A stretch of DNA of 64,000 nt from Umezawaea tangerina (GTDB lineage: Bacteria > Actinomycetota > Actinomycetes > Mycobacteriales > Pseudonocardiaceae). Positions 50,955-59,023 of this stretch are shown piece after piece (positions within the stretch are counted from its first letter, which is position 1; each line of letters opens with the position of its first letter). The DNA is taken from the NCBI RefSeq assembly GCF_003002815.1, contig NZ_PVTF01000001.1:186001-250000 (forward strand), read 5' to 3'. Both the position numbers and the translations under genes were made by a program. The notes beneath the pieces were generated by a model, which saw only the letters and a program-made list of their open reading frames with translations, was not told where the DNA came from and ran no database searches.

Positions 50955-52661
50955 ATGCGCGTCTGGCGAAAGCGCTCTCCGGAGCCGCAGGTGGAGAAGA
51001 AAGTCGTCTTGATCGTGGTCCGGACCCTCACCTGCTGCGATCGGGTGCGCGACATCCTCCCCCTGTGCGACTCGGACCGCAGGCTGGAGATCCACTGGGT
51101 GGTGGAGCCCGGTTCGGCCTACAGGGACGGGGTCGACGACTACCTCAAGAACTTGGACGTCAGGCTGCTGAGGTGGGCGCAGGCGCGGAGGCGCAGGTTC
51201 GACCTGATCCTGGCCGCCCACGTCGACCGGAGGCTGGGAAGGCTGCGCGGTCCGATCTTCGTCTTCCCGCACGGTGCGGGCTTCAACCGAATCCTCCCCA
51301 AGCGCACCAAGAGCGTTGTCGAGCCGGTCGGGCTGTCCCGACACGAACACCGCACCTTGCTCGGCAGGCTCGTCGCCTCCGTCGTGGGGCTCTCCCACCC
51401 GGATCAGAAAGCGCAACTCGCCAACGCGGTACCCGGAGCGGAGCACCGCAGCCGCGTCATCGGCGACCCGACCTTCGACCGGATCACGGCAAACATGCCG
51501 CTGCGGGAGGAGTTCCGCCGCGGCCTTGGTGTGGCCCCCTGGCAGCGACTGGTCGTGGTGACTTCCACCTGGGGGGACCACTGCCTGGTCAAGAGCCCCG
51601 GCCTCGTCGACCAGTTGCTGTCGCAGCTCCCCCAGGACGAGTTCAAGGTCGCTCTGGTGCTGCACCCCAACGTCTGGCGGCTTCACGGGGAGGCGACTGT
51701 GCGGGCGCACTTCCGCGATGCCCTGGACAGCGGACTGCTGTTGCTCAAGCACGACGACGGATGGCAGGTCGGGATCGTCGCGGGTGACATCTGCATCGGG
51801 GACCACGGGAGCGTGGCATTTTACGCCGCTGCGCTCGGACGGCCGTTCCTCAAAGCCGTCGCTGCTCCCGCCGACCTGCTGCGGGAGTCGCCGACCGCGC
51901 GGTTCATCGAGGCCGCGACACCGGTCGACCGCGACTCGGACCTACACCAGCAGATCCTCGGAGCCATGTCACGGCACGACCCGGCCGAACTCATCGCCAT
52001 CACGGCGAAGTCGCTGGGTCTGTCAGGGGACAACGGGGTGACTTTCCAGCGCACGGTGTACGAACTGCTGGACCTCACTCCGCCCGCCCTGCCGCGGGTG
52101 CTGCGCTACAAGGCTCCCCAGCCGATCATCGGCGATGAGATGGTCTCGGTGCTGCTCACCCTCGATGTGTCCGCGACGAACGCGAACGCGGGCCGGGTCG
52201 ACATCCGGCGCTACCCGGTGATCCTCGAACGCCACCACCCTCCTGATGACCGCCGCGACTACGTGTTGCTGGGCAAGGACACCGAGGTCGACACCCGACT
52301 GCGGCAGAGCGCCGAGATCGTGGTGTCCGCGGTGCGACTGGGCGAGCAGGAAGCCCTGGGGTGGATGAAGGCAAGACTGGAGTCCACCGGCGTCAAACTC
52401 CTGGTAGCGGCCCTTTCCGACACGAGGTGCGTGCTCCGGCTGCGGGACGGTCCGCTCTTCGAGGCGAACACCACGCCCCTCACCGCGAGCGGCACCTCAC
52501 CGCCGGATCCGTGGATCACAGCGGCGGCGGTCTACGCGTGGTTGGTCGAGGGCGGGACCTTCGACCAACCGGTGGACCTCGTCATCAGGCTGACCGACTC
52601 ACCGATGCGCGACATCGGGATCTCCGTCACGACGCTCTTTGGAAGCGCTCTCACACCTTAG
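50955..52661 (+). CDS. GT-B-fold protein, CDP-glycerol glycerophosphotransferase-like
   Basis: 568 residues. The first 350 look like a GT-B fold: FVFPHGAGFNRILPKRT, SRVIGDPTFDRI, LVVVTSTWGDHCL, VALVLHPNVW and GDICIGDHGSVAFYAAALGR, the last close to the donor-site motif of CDP-glycerol glycerophosphotransferases. The remaining part (about 365-568) is a separate alpha/beta domain without a recognised family. No signal or TM. GGAG lies 6 bases before the ATG at 50955. Convergent with the STAND NTPase gene; the two stop codons overlap. Substrate unknown. Confidence 0.65.
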   Translation: MRVWRKRSPEPQVEKKVVLIVVRTLTCCDRVRDILPLCDSDRRLEIHWVVEPGSAYRDGVDDYLKNLDVRLLRWAQARRRRFDLILAAHVDRRLGRLRGPIFVFPHGAGFNRILPKRTKSVVEPVGLSRHEHRTLLGRLVASVVGLSHPDQKAQLANAVPGAEHRSRVIGDPTFDRITANMPLREEFRRGLGVAPWQRLVVVTSTWGDHCLVKSPGLVDQLLSQLPQDEFKVALVLHPNVWRLHGEATVRAHFRDALDSGLLLLKHDDGWQVGIVAGDICIGDHGSVAFYAAALGRPFLKAVAAPADLLRESPTARFIEAATPVDRDSDLHQQILGAMSRHDPAELIAITAKSLGLSGDNGVTFQRTVYELLDLTPPALPRVLRYKAPQPIIGDEMVSVLLTLDVSATNANAGRVDIRRYPVILERHHPPDDRRDYVLLGKDTEVDTRLRQSAEIVVSAVRLGEQEALGWMKARLESTGVKLLVAALSDTRCVLRLRDGPLFEANTTPLTASGTSPPDPWITAAAVYAWLVEGGTFDQPVDLVIRLTDSPMRDIGISVTTLFGSALTP

Positions 52662-54820
52662 GTCCCCAGCCCTCCACCCCGGATCCAGCCGCTCACCTCG
52701 TGCACGCGTGGATTCCCGGATTCCCGGTACAACTCCAGCAGGCGTTGGGCCGAATCGCGGAACAGACCGACATCCTGACCGCGTCGGGCCACCACCACGA
52801 GGACTTCCAACGCCTGCGCTTCCTTGATCGGCTGGCGCCTTTCCCTGGTGGTGGTGATCGCCGAGTCGAGAACCACTCGTGCGTCGGCATCCCGCTTGAG
52901 CGCCTCGTAGGCAGAGCCGAGGACGATCTTCGTCCGGGCGACGGCCATCTCGTCGTTCAACGCTTCGGACGTGTCCAAGGCGGCGTCGAGCACTTCCACG
53001 GCGTCAGCGGAGTTGCCGCTTCGCACGAGCACCTCGCCCAGGTGGTAGTTCTGCATGGCGATCGCCCGGCTGTCGTCGAGCTCCTCGCTGATCGCCCGCG
53101 CTTCCCGGAAGTTGTTCGCGGCTTCGGCGAACCGGCGCTGATCGCGGTGGAGCAGACCGAAGGATTCGAGTACCGCGGCTTGCGCCCGTGAACTTGCGGA
53201 TTCTTTCGCGGCGGACCATGCCACGTCGAGCTCTTTGTTCGCCTGGGGAAGCTGCCCGAGTTCAAGATGTGCTCGTGCGAGGTGGTTGTGCATGCGCGCG
53301 AGTGCGACGGTGTTGTGGCTGCGCGCGGCGGCCAGTGCTCCCAGCTCGTGCGCCTCCAACCAGTCGGTGAAGAGTTTTCGGCCGTGGTAAAAAGCCCACA
53401 GCGCTTCGCACAGCTGCCAGGTGACGTCGTCCCAATTGTTCTGCGCCGCCACTCGCACGGCCGCGAGGAGATTCGCCCGTTCCGTTTCGAACCACGCCAT
53501 TCCGCTGGCCGCCGTGAACGGTGTGCGCCAATTGGTCAAATCGTGTTCTGCAAGTCGCCATCGCGTCGCACCGAGCACTGCGTAGTCGGCGGCCGCCGCT
53601 CCGAGCAGGTACCATTTTGTTATCCTGTTCAACGTCGCCGAGCGGTCTTCCTGCGTTTCGCCTTCTTCGGCTTTGCGCTGGGCGTGGAGTCGGACGAGGT
53701 CGTGCAGCCGGTAGCGTTCTCCGCCCATCTCTTCGAGGAGGTTCGCCTCACCGAGTTCGACCAGGGCGTCGTCGACTTCGTCGATGGTCATGGCCGCGGC
53801 GGCGGAAACCACCTGAGGACCGAAATCGAGCCCTGGGTGGACGCCGAGGACTCGGTAGACCCGTCGTGCCGATTCCGGGAGGTCCTGGAACGCGAGGTCG
53901 AAAACCCTGTTCACGCGCTGACCGCCTTCCGGTGAAAGCCTTTCGAGCCGCAGGTTGTCGTCGGACAGGTAGCGGACCAGCCGGGACACCGTCCAGTGGC
54001 GGCGTCGCACCAGTCGGGCGCCCGCCACGCGCAGCGCGACCGGAAGTCCCGCGCAAAGACGGATCAATTCGTGAAGGGCTTCGGGATCGGAGTCCACCTG
54101 CTCGGGCGGCAGCATCCGCGCGACCAAGGCCGAGCTGTCCAACGGCGTAAGCGGATGCAGCTCCACCATCACAGCGCCGTCCATCACCAGCCCACTAAGT
54201 CTGTTTCGGCTGGTCACCAACACCACGCTGCCAGCGGACCCGGGTATCAGCGGACGCACTTCGGCGGCTTGGCCGACGTCGTCGAGCATGATCAGCACGC
54301 GGGTCTCGGCGGTTTTCGTGCGGAACAGCGCCGCTCGTTCAGGCAGGTCGATCGGGATGAACTGCTCGTGCACGCCCAGCGCCCGCAAGAATGCGGCCAG
54401 CACGTCGCTCACGCCCACTCCGCCGTGGTGCCGGTAGGCGGACAGGTCGGCGTAGAGCTGGCCGCCTTCGAACCGATCGCGGTGCTTGTGGGCCCAATGG
54501 ACGCCGATGGCCGTCTTGCCCACACCGCTCATCCCGCTGAGCACGAGCACCACAGGGCGCGACTCAGACGTTCGGCCTTCGACTGATCGGGTCAACCTGT
54601 GCAGTTCGTGCGTGCGGTTGACGAACTCGTGCGGTGTCGGTGGAAGCTGCTTCGGAACGGACGCGGGTGCGGTGGTAGGCGTTGTCACGGTCACCTCTCC
54701 GATGACTTGCGCCTGAATTACGCTACCCGCAACACCGCTCGATACGCCATTGTGGACGGTACTTGACCACGCGGACCTGGCACGACGACGAGCATCGTTT
54801 TCCGGTTCGCTCGCGTCCAT
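52658..54820 (-). CDS. STAND NTPase: NB-ARC domain with C-terminal TPRs
   Basis: 720 residues. A short Gly/Val-rich motif (HNGVSSGVAGSVIQAQVIGE, about 23-42) of the kind seen at the N-terminus of actinomycete STAND proteins precedes the NB-ARC ATPase (Walker A SGMSGVGKTA at 95-104, Walker B VLIMLDDV at 175-182, LVTSRNR, GLPVAL). A winged-helix region and a TPR array (about 430-700) follow. Proteins like this act as switches in regulation or defence; the N-terminus lacks an obvious effector domain. GGGGGTGAG precedes the ATG at 54820. An in-frame ATG at 54844 is possible. Confidence 0.88.
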   Translation of the reverse strand: MDASEPENDARRRARSAWSSTVHNGVSSGVAGSVIQAQVIGEVTVTTPTTAPASVPKQLPPTPHEFVNRTHELHRLTRSVEGRTSESRPVVLVLSGMSGVGKTAIGVHWAHKHRDRFEGGQLYADLSAYRHHGGVGVSDVLAAFLRALGVHEQFIPIDLPERAALFRTKTAETRVLIMLDDVGQAAEVRPLIPGSAGSVVLVTSRNRLSGLVMDGAVMVELHPLTPLDSSALVARMLPPEQVDSDPEALHELIRLCAGLPVALRVAGARLVRRRHWTVSRLVRYLSDDNLRLERLSPEGGQRVNRVFDLAFQDLPESARRVYRVLGVHPGLDFGPQVVSAAAAMTIDEVDDALVELGEANLLEEMGGERYRLHDLVRLHAQRKAEEGETQEDRSATLNRITKWYLLGAAAADYAVLGATRWRLAEHDLTNWRTPFTAASGMAWFETERANLLAAVRVAAQNNWDDVTWQLCEALWAFYHGRKLFTDWLEAHELGALAAARSHNTVALARMHNHLARAHLELGQLPQANKELDVAWSAAKESASSRAQAAVLESFGLLHRDQRRFAEAANNFREARAISEELDDSRAIAMQNYHLGEVLVRSGNSADAVEVLDAALDTSEALNDEMAVARTKIVLGSAYEALKRDADARVVLDSAITTTRERRQPIKEAQALEVLVVVARRGQDVGLFRDSAQRLLELYRESGNPRVHEVSGWIRGGGLGT

Positions 54821-55020
54821 CCGCTCACCCCCTGGCAAAGCCACCGCTTCGCGGCACCTCTAGCTTCGCCGGAGAGCTGCTCAGCCGCAACGAAACCTAC
54901 GGCATCCGCACCCCAGTCCTCTGAGATGCACAGATGGCCTGCGACGGCCACTCCATCGGCGCCCCACCGATGACTGAGCGTGAGGCGTATCGACGTGATC
55001 GGATCGATGCCCAACGGTGA

Positions 55021-55140
55021 CCATTATGTCGCAGATCAATCACGGCACGTGTGTTTATCGGTCAAGTTCGACAAATGTTACACAAAGTAAATTCGAGAAA
55101 TTTTCACCCCAATAGTGGTGCAAAGAACATGGTTAGCGTG
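55021..55140. other. AT-rich intergenic segment
   Basis: 70 of these 120 bases are A or T, in a window otherwise near 70% GC. It lies in the 475-bp gene-free stretch 54821-55295 between divergent genes and holds a directly repeated GTGTTTAT (55051-55058 and 55138-55145). Candidate promoter region or Lsr2-type silencer target. No gene seen. Confidence 0.6.
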
Positions 55141-55295
55141 TTTATGACCCATGGTCAATCCGCTGGACCCTCTTGGATCACCAGTTGAGATCCGCTAGGT
55201 TGCCCCGTGTCGTCCGGAGCCGGGGTCCGTCCCGGTCGGGTGCGCGGGTGTCGGGGGATGGGCGCGCGTTCGGGACCGGTTGGGCTGGGGAGATC

Positions 55296-56606
55296 ATGGT
55301 CGCCTTTTCGGCGCGCGGGTCGGTTGTGCTCGCGCTGGTCGTGGTGCTCGGTGGTGGGGCGTCCGCCGCCGCCGTGGGGCAGGAGCCCGGTGGGCGGGCT
55401 GACCTGGCGGTGAGCGCGGTCGTCGAGGACAAGCAGTTCGACGTCGGGGCAGAGGTGCCGGTGACGGTGACCATCAAGAACGTCGGCACGGCGGACGCGA
55501 CGGTGGTCAAGGCCTCGATCGCGTCGAAGTCGGGGTCCGGGTTCGTGGTGGACGCGGCGCAGTGGGGTGACCTCGGCTCGGGCGGGACGATCGCGTCCGG
55601 TACCAGTCGGACGGTGAAGCTGACCGGGGTCACGCAGAAGTGGCAGAACGACAACCCGGTGGTGCGGGTGGCCGTCCAGTCAGCCGACGACGCCGAGCCC
55701 GCCAACGACTTCGCGGACTTCACGGTCCGCTACCTGCCGACCGGCACCAAGAGCGAGGTCGGCGGGTACGTGTTCGGCGACCGCAACGGCAACGGCGTGC
55801 CCGACTCGGGCGAGGGTTTCGCCGGGGTGCGGGTGCGGCTGGGGTCGAAGGAGCTGAACAGCGACGCGCTGACCGACGAGAAGGGGCACTTCACGTTCGG
55901 CGAGCGGCCGGCCCAGGAGTACTCGCTGACCGTGACCGGCGTGCCCGAGGGCTGGCTGTTCACGGGGTCGCGCACCATCGTGGTCGACGGGACGCCGGCG
56001 AGCGCGGACGTGCGGTTCGCGGCGGTGCGGCCGTTGCGCGAGTCGCTCACGGCGAAGGCGGAGTTCACCAAGGCCGAGTACGCGCCGGGCGCGAAGGCGA
56101 CCGTGCGGGTCGCGCTGGCCAACACCGGCGCGAACGCGCTGACCGGGATCACCGCGGCCTGCACCGGCGAAGGGCCGCAGCTGGCGGTCGCGTCGTGGGG
56201 CGAGCTGGGCACCGGCGCCGCGATCGGCGCTGGCGAGACCAGGACGTTCGAGGTCGACGGGACCGTGCCCACCACCGCGTTGGAGCTCGGCTCGGTCGGC
56301 CTGTCGTGCGACTTCGGCGCCGACCGCGCGTTCCCCGGCAGCCTGCCCACGGCGTCGGCCACCGCGAAGGTCGCGAACCCGCAGTCGAGCACGCCGCCCG
56401 CGTCGAGCACCACGCCGACGTCGAGCAGCACCACCGCACCGACCAGCACGACGGACTCGAGCACGCCGCCGCCCGTCGCGGACACGCCGGACGGTCCGCT
56501 GGCGAGCACCGGTGCGAGCGTCCTGGGCATCTCGGTCCTCGGCCTGCTGGCGCTGGTCGCCGGTGCCGTCGCCGTGCTGTTCGCCCGCAGGCGCAAGTCC
56601 GCCTAG
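55296..56606 (+). CDS. Surface protein with SdrD-B-like domain and LAxTG sortase signal
   Basis: 436 residues. Signal peptide about 1-25; CARDB/DUF11-like beta domain (about 30-145); SdrD-B-like domain (about 150-240; GYVFGDRNGNGVPDSGEGFA); a second DUF11-like domain; a Thr/Ser/Pro stalk (about 365-395); then LASTG (402-406), a TM helix and RRRKSA. This is the cell-wall sorting signal recognised by actinobacterial class E sortases. GGGGAG precedes the ATG at 55296. No sortase gene is nearby. Confidence 0.85.
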   Translation: MVAFSARGSVVLALVVVLGGGASAAAVGQEPGGRADLAVSAVVEDKQFDVGAEVPVTVTIKNVGTADATVVKASIASKSGSGFVVDAAQWGDLGSGGTIASGTSRTVKLTGVTQKWQNDNPVVRVAVQSADDAEPANDFADFTVRYLPTGTKSEVGGYVFGDRNGNGVPDSGEGFAGVRVRLGSKELNSDALTDEKGHFTFGERPAQEYSLTVTGVPEGWLFTGSRTIVVDGTPASADVRFAAVRPLRESLTAKAEFTKAEYAPGAKATVRVALANTGANALTGITAACTGEGPQLAVASWGELGTGAAIGAGETRTFEVDGTVPTTALELGSVGLSCDFGADRAFPGSLPTASATAKVANPQSSTPPASSTTPTSSSTTAPTSTTDSSTPPPVADTPDGPLASTGASVLGISVLGLLALVAGAVAVLFARRRKSA

Positions 56607-56614
56607 ACGGTCAC

Positions 56615-56644
56615 CGGGTGGTCCGCCCGCGGGCGGACCACCCG
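56615..56644 (+). terminator. Terminator after the LAxTG protein gene
   Basis: CGGGTGGTCCGCCC pairs exactly with GGGCGGACCACCCG across a two-base centre, 8 bases after the stop. Confidence 0.75.
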
Positions 56645-56700
56645 TGCGGATGAGTAGCGGTACTCAAGACAAAGGCCCTGGTGGCGCGGGAAAATGGGCC

Positions 56701-56994
56701 ATGGCAACCACCAAGAAGGGCACGCCGAACACGACGGCGTTCTACGTGCAAGCCGTGATCTCGTTCGCCGTCTCGCTCGGGGCCGTCGGCCTCGGTCTGG
56801 TCTACCTGCCCGTCGACGGGTGGGTGCGCGCGTTCCTGGCGCTCGGCCTGCTGTTCACGGTCACGTCGGCGTTCACGCTGGCCAAGTGCATCCGCGACCG
56901 CCAGGAGGAGGGGTACCTCGTCAACCGGGTCGACCAGGCCCGGTTGGAGAAGCTCCTGGCCCAGCACGACCCGTTCAAGGTGGACGCGGTCTGA
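56701..56994 (+). CDS. YiaA/YiaB two-helix membrane protein
   Basis: 97 residues with two TM helices (AFYVQAVISFAVSLGAVGLG and FLALGLLFTVTSAFTLAK) and the charged C-terminal IRDRQEEGYLVNRVDQARLE that marks the YiaAB family. Inner-membrane protein of unknown function. ATG at 56701; GCGGGAA lies upstream but not an ideal ribosome site. It converges with the Pro/Gln-rich protein gene with 4 bp between stops. Confidence 0.82.
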   Translation: MATTKKGTPNTTAFYVQAVISFAVSLGAVGLGLVYLPVDGWVRAFLALGLLFTVTSAFTLAKCIRDRQEEGYLVNRVDQARLEKLLAQHDPFKVDAV

Positions 56995-56998
56995 CGCG

Positions 56999-57514
56999 TC
57001 AGTTCTTCTTGGTCATCAGGGTCGGGCCGAGGATGCGGCGCGCGATGCGCCGGGCCGTGCTGCGCGGCTTCGCGGGCGCCTGAGCGGGCTTCGGGGCTTG
57101 CGCGGCGGGAGCCTGCGGGGCCTGGGTCTGCGGAGCTTGGGGTTGCTGAGCCGGCGCCTGTGGAGCCTGGGGTTGCGGTGCGACAGGTGCCTGCGGTGCG
57201 ACGGGGGCCGCTTGGACCTGGGGTGCCACCGGGATGTGCGGCGGCGAGGGCTGGACCTGCAACGACGGGGGCAGCGGAGGCGCCGGGGGCATCTGCGGAG
57301 GCCCGGACTGGACCGGCGGTGACGCGGGGAACGGCTGGTAGTCCTCTGGCATCGGGACCGCGGGCTGGAACAGCGATCCGGGCGCCGACGGCGGGTACGC
57401 GGCCGGGGCCGGTGCCGGTGTGACTGGTTGGAACTTCACCGTCGCGTCGCTGTGGAACTTGACCGTCGGATCGTTCCTGGGCGTGAACTGCTGGTGCTCC
57501 TGGCTCAACGTCAC
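56999..57514 (-). CDS. Pro/Gln/Ala-rich protein with two TVKF motifs and basic tail
   Basis: 171 residues, almost entirely low-complexity Pro/Gln/Ala. The N-terminus carries two related motifs, NDPTVKFH (Thr17) and SDATVKFQP (Thr25); the C-terminus is basic (RSTARRIARRILGPTLMTKK). No TM. GTG at 57514 chosen, with GAGGG directly upstream. The motifs resemble Ser/Thr-kinase sites, so it could be a scaffold or kinase substrate. No family recognised. Confidence 0.6.
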   Translation of the reverse strand: MTLSQEHQQFTPRNDPTVKFHSDATVKFQPVTPAPAPAAYPPSAPGSLFQPAVPMPEDYQPFPASPPVQSGPPQMPPAPPLPPSLQVQPSPPHIPVAPQVQAAPVAPQAPVAPQPQAPQAPAQQPQAPQTQAPQAPAAQAPKPAQAPAKPRSTARRIARRILGPTLMTKKN

Positions 57515-57639
57515 CCCTCGGATTCTGCCGGCTGCAACGCGTGGACTTCCAGGGGGAAGAGACCTGGACGACACGCGGACGGCATCGGGTGGGTACGGCT
57601 CGACCGGGTCGGCCGAGCCGGTCCACATCGTTGTCCGGA

Positions 57640-58065
57640 TCAGACGAGCGTCGCGTCGAGCGTGATCGTCGTGCCCGCGAGCGCCTGGCTGACCGGGCAG
57701 TTCTTCTTCGCGCCCTCAGCGGCCTCGGCGAAGGCGGCGGCGTCCAGGCCGGGCACGGAGGCGTGCACGGTCAGGTGGATGCCGGTGATGCCGGTGCCGG
57801 GCTGGAAGGTCACCTCGGCCGAGGTGTCGACCGAGGTCGGCGGGGTGCCCGCCTGGGCGAGGCCGTGCGACAGCGCCATCGAGTAGCACGACGAGTGCGC
57901 CGCGGCGATCAGCTCTTCCGGGCTGGTCTTGCCGTTGGCGGCCTCGGCGCGGGAGGGCCAGCTGACGTCGTAGGTGCCGACGCCGGAGGACTCGAGCGTC
58001 ACAGCGCCCTTGCCCTCCAACAGGTTGCCTTCCCAGTGCGTGGTCGCCTTGCGCGTGGTGGCCAT
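57640..58065 (-). CDS. OsmC-family peroxiredoxin
   Basis: 141-residue hydroperoxide reductase of the OsmC/Ohr family. The two redox cysteines are in AAAHSSCYSMALSHGL (about Cys60) and KKNCPVSQAL (about Cys124); Arg in the N-terminal strand completes the site. It detoxifies organic peroxides in the cytoplasm. ACGGAG precedes the ATG. No Ohr-type regulator (OhrR) is nearby. Confidence 0.92.
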   Translation of the reverse strand: MATTRKATTHWEGNLLEGKGAVTLESSGVGTYDVSWPSRAEAANGKTSPEELIAAAHSSCYSMALSHGLAQAGTPPTSVDTSAEVTFQPGTGITGIHLTVHASVPGLDAAAFAEAAEGAKKNCPVSQALAGTTITLDATLV

Positions 58066-58180
58066 CTGAAAGCTCCGTCTCGAAGAGGGTTCCTCAGTAC
58101 GGACCAAACCTAACCGCGATGGCTTCCGCGCGGCGGTTGAGGGGGGGCTCGCCCCGACCATGATGGTGACCACGCGGGGG

Positions 58181-58226
58181 GTTGAGGGGGCTTGCCCCCT
58201 CACCGGGGTCTGGGGGTTGGCCCCCC
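58181..58226. repeat. GC-rich hairpin element
   Basis: TGAGGGGGC-TT-GCCCCCTCA (58181-58199...) and CTGGGG...CCCCAG (58208-58226). It resembles the element at 11797-11841 read on the other strand and, like it, sits beside a tRNA gene. The flanking stretch from 58066 shows no gene. Confidence 0.5.
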
Positions 58227-58244
58227 AGTGTGATTCGAAAGCAA

Positions 58245-58277
58245 GAAGGCGAGTGCTCATTGCGAGCACTCGCCTTC
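58245..58277 (-). terminator. Terminator of tRNA-Gly
   Basis: Perfect 14-bp stem (GAAGGCGAGTGCTC with its complement), 5-base loop, 10 bases beyond the tRNA 3' end. Confidence 0.85.
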
Positions 58278-58287
58278 ATTGCTGCAG

Positions 58288-58360
58288 AGCGGACGACGAG
58301 ATTCGAACTCGCGACCCTCACCTTGGCAAGGTGATGCGCTACCAGCTGCGCCACGTCCGC
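58288..58360 (-). tRNA. tRNA-Gly (anticodon GCC)
   Basis: 73 nt. Acceptor GCGGACG pairs with CGTCCGC, D arm GCGC..GCGC, anticodon arm TCACC-TTGCCAA-GGTGA with anticodon GCC, T arm GCGAG-TTCGAAT-CTCGT type. Discriminator U, as normal for Gly. CCA is not encoded. Confidence 0.96.
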
Positions 58361-58398
58361 ACCGGTGTTCTTTGGTGCGAGGTAACTATAACCCAGGT

Positions 58399-58797
58399 TC
58401 AAACCGCGTTTCGACCGGGGGTCCCGTCACCCTCGAACAGCGCGTCCACCTCGGCCAACCGCTCCGTCGACCACCGCCACTCCCACAGCGGGCGCACCTT
58501 CGCGACGACCTCGGGCGTCAGCCGGTGCGCCACGTCGTCGCGCAGCTCCCAGTCGTCGAACACGTGCTCGTAGAAGCTCACCATGATCGCGTTGGAGAGG
58601 AACTGCTCCGGCTGCTGGAAGCACCACAGCGCGAACCCGTAGACGCGGCGCAGGGTCTCCTCGTCGCCCGCGCGGTGCGCTTCGAGGGCGAGGTGCCACA
58701 GTTCGCCGAAGTACACGTGGCACGACCACGACTCGCGGTCGACGACGGCGCTCAGCTCGGGGACAAGAGCTGCAGCTTTCGATCGCCAGTCGGCCAC
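58399..58797 (-). CDS. Hypothetical protein
   Basis: 132 residues, soluble, rich in aromatic residues (SCHVYFGELWHLALEAHRAG; RRVYGFALWCFQQPEQFLSN; FYEHVFDDWELRDDV). Mostly helical, like small immunity or DUF7674-type proteins, but I cannot assign it. GTG start at 58797. TAATCT on the minus strand (58811-58806) lies 8 bases upstream and may be its -10 element. Confidence 0.65.
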   Translation of the reverse strand: MADWRSKAAALVPELSAVVDRESWSCHVYFGELWHLALEAHRAGDEETLRRVYGFALWCFQQPEQFLSNAIMVSFYEHVFDDWELRDDVAHRLTPEVVAKVRPLWEWRWSTERLAEVDALFEGDGTPGRNAV

Positions 58798-59023
58798 ACG
58801 GCGGAAGATTACCGGTTCGCGGACCCGCTTCCGACGACCCCGAGGTCACCTGACGCCGAGCCGTGACCGCGTCGTCACCGGCGGTAGGGCAATCCGGTGC
58901 GTCCGAATGGCTCACGACGACCGGCTGGTATTCAGTACCGGGTATCTCGCGTGGCCGGGGTGCGGGACCGGTTTGTGGCATGTTGACCTGGGAGCACGTG
59001 GGCGCTGGGAGGTGTCGGGTCGG

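Noticed and set aside
54718-55014. 98-codon minus-strand frame upstream of the STAND gene
   Set aside because: TTG start without a ribosome site, and it overlaps the first 100 bp of a well-supported gene in another frame.
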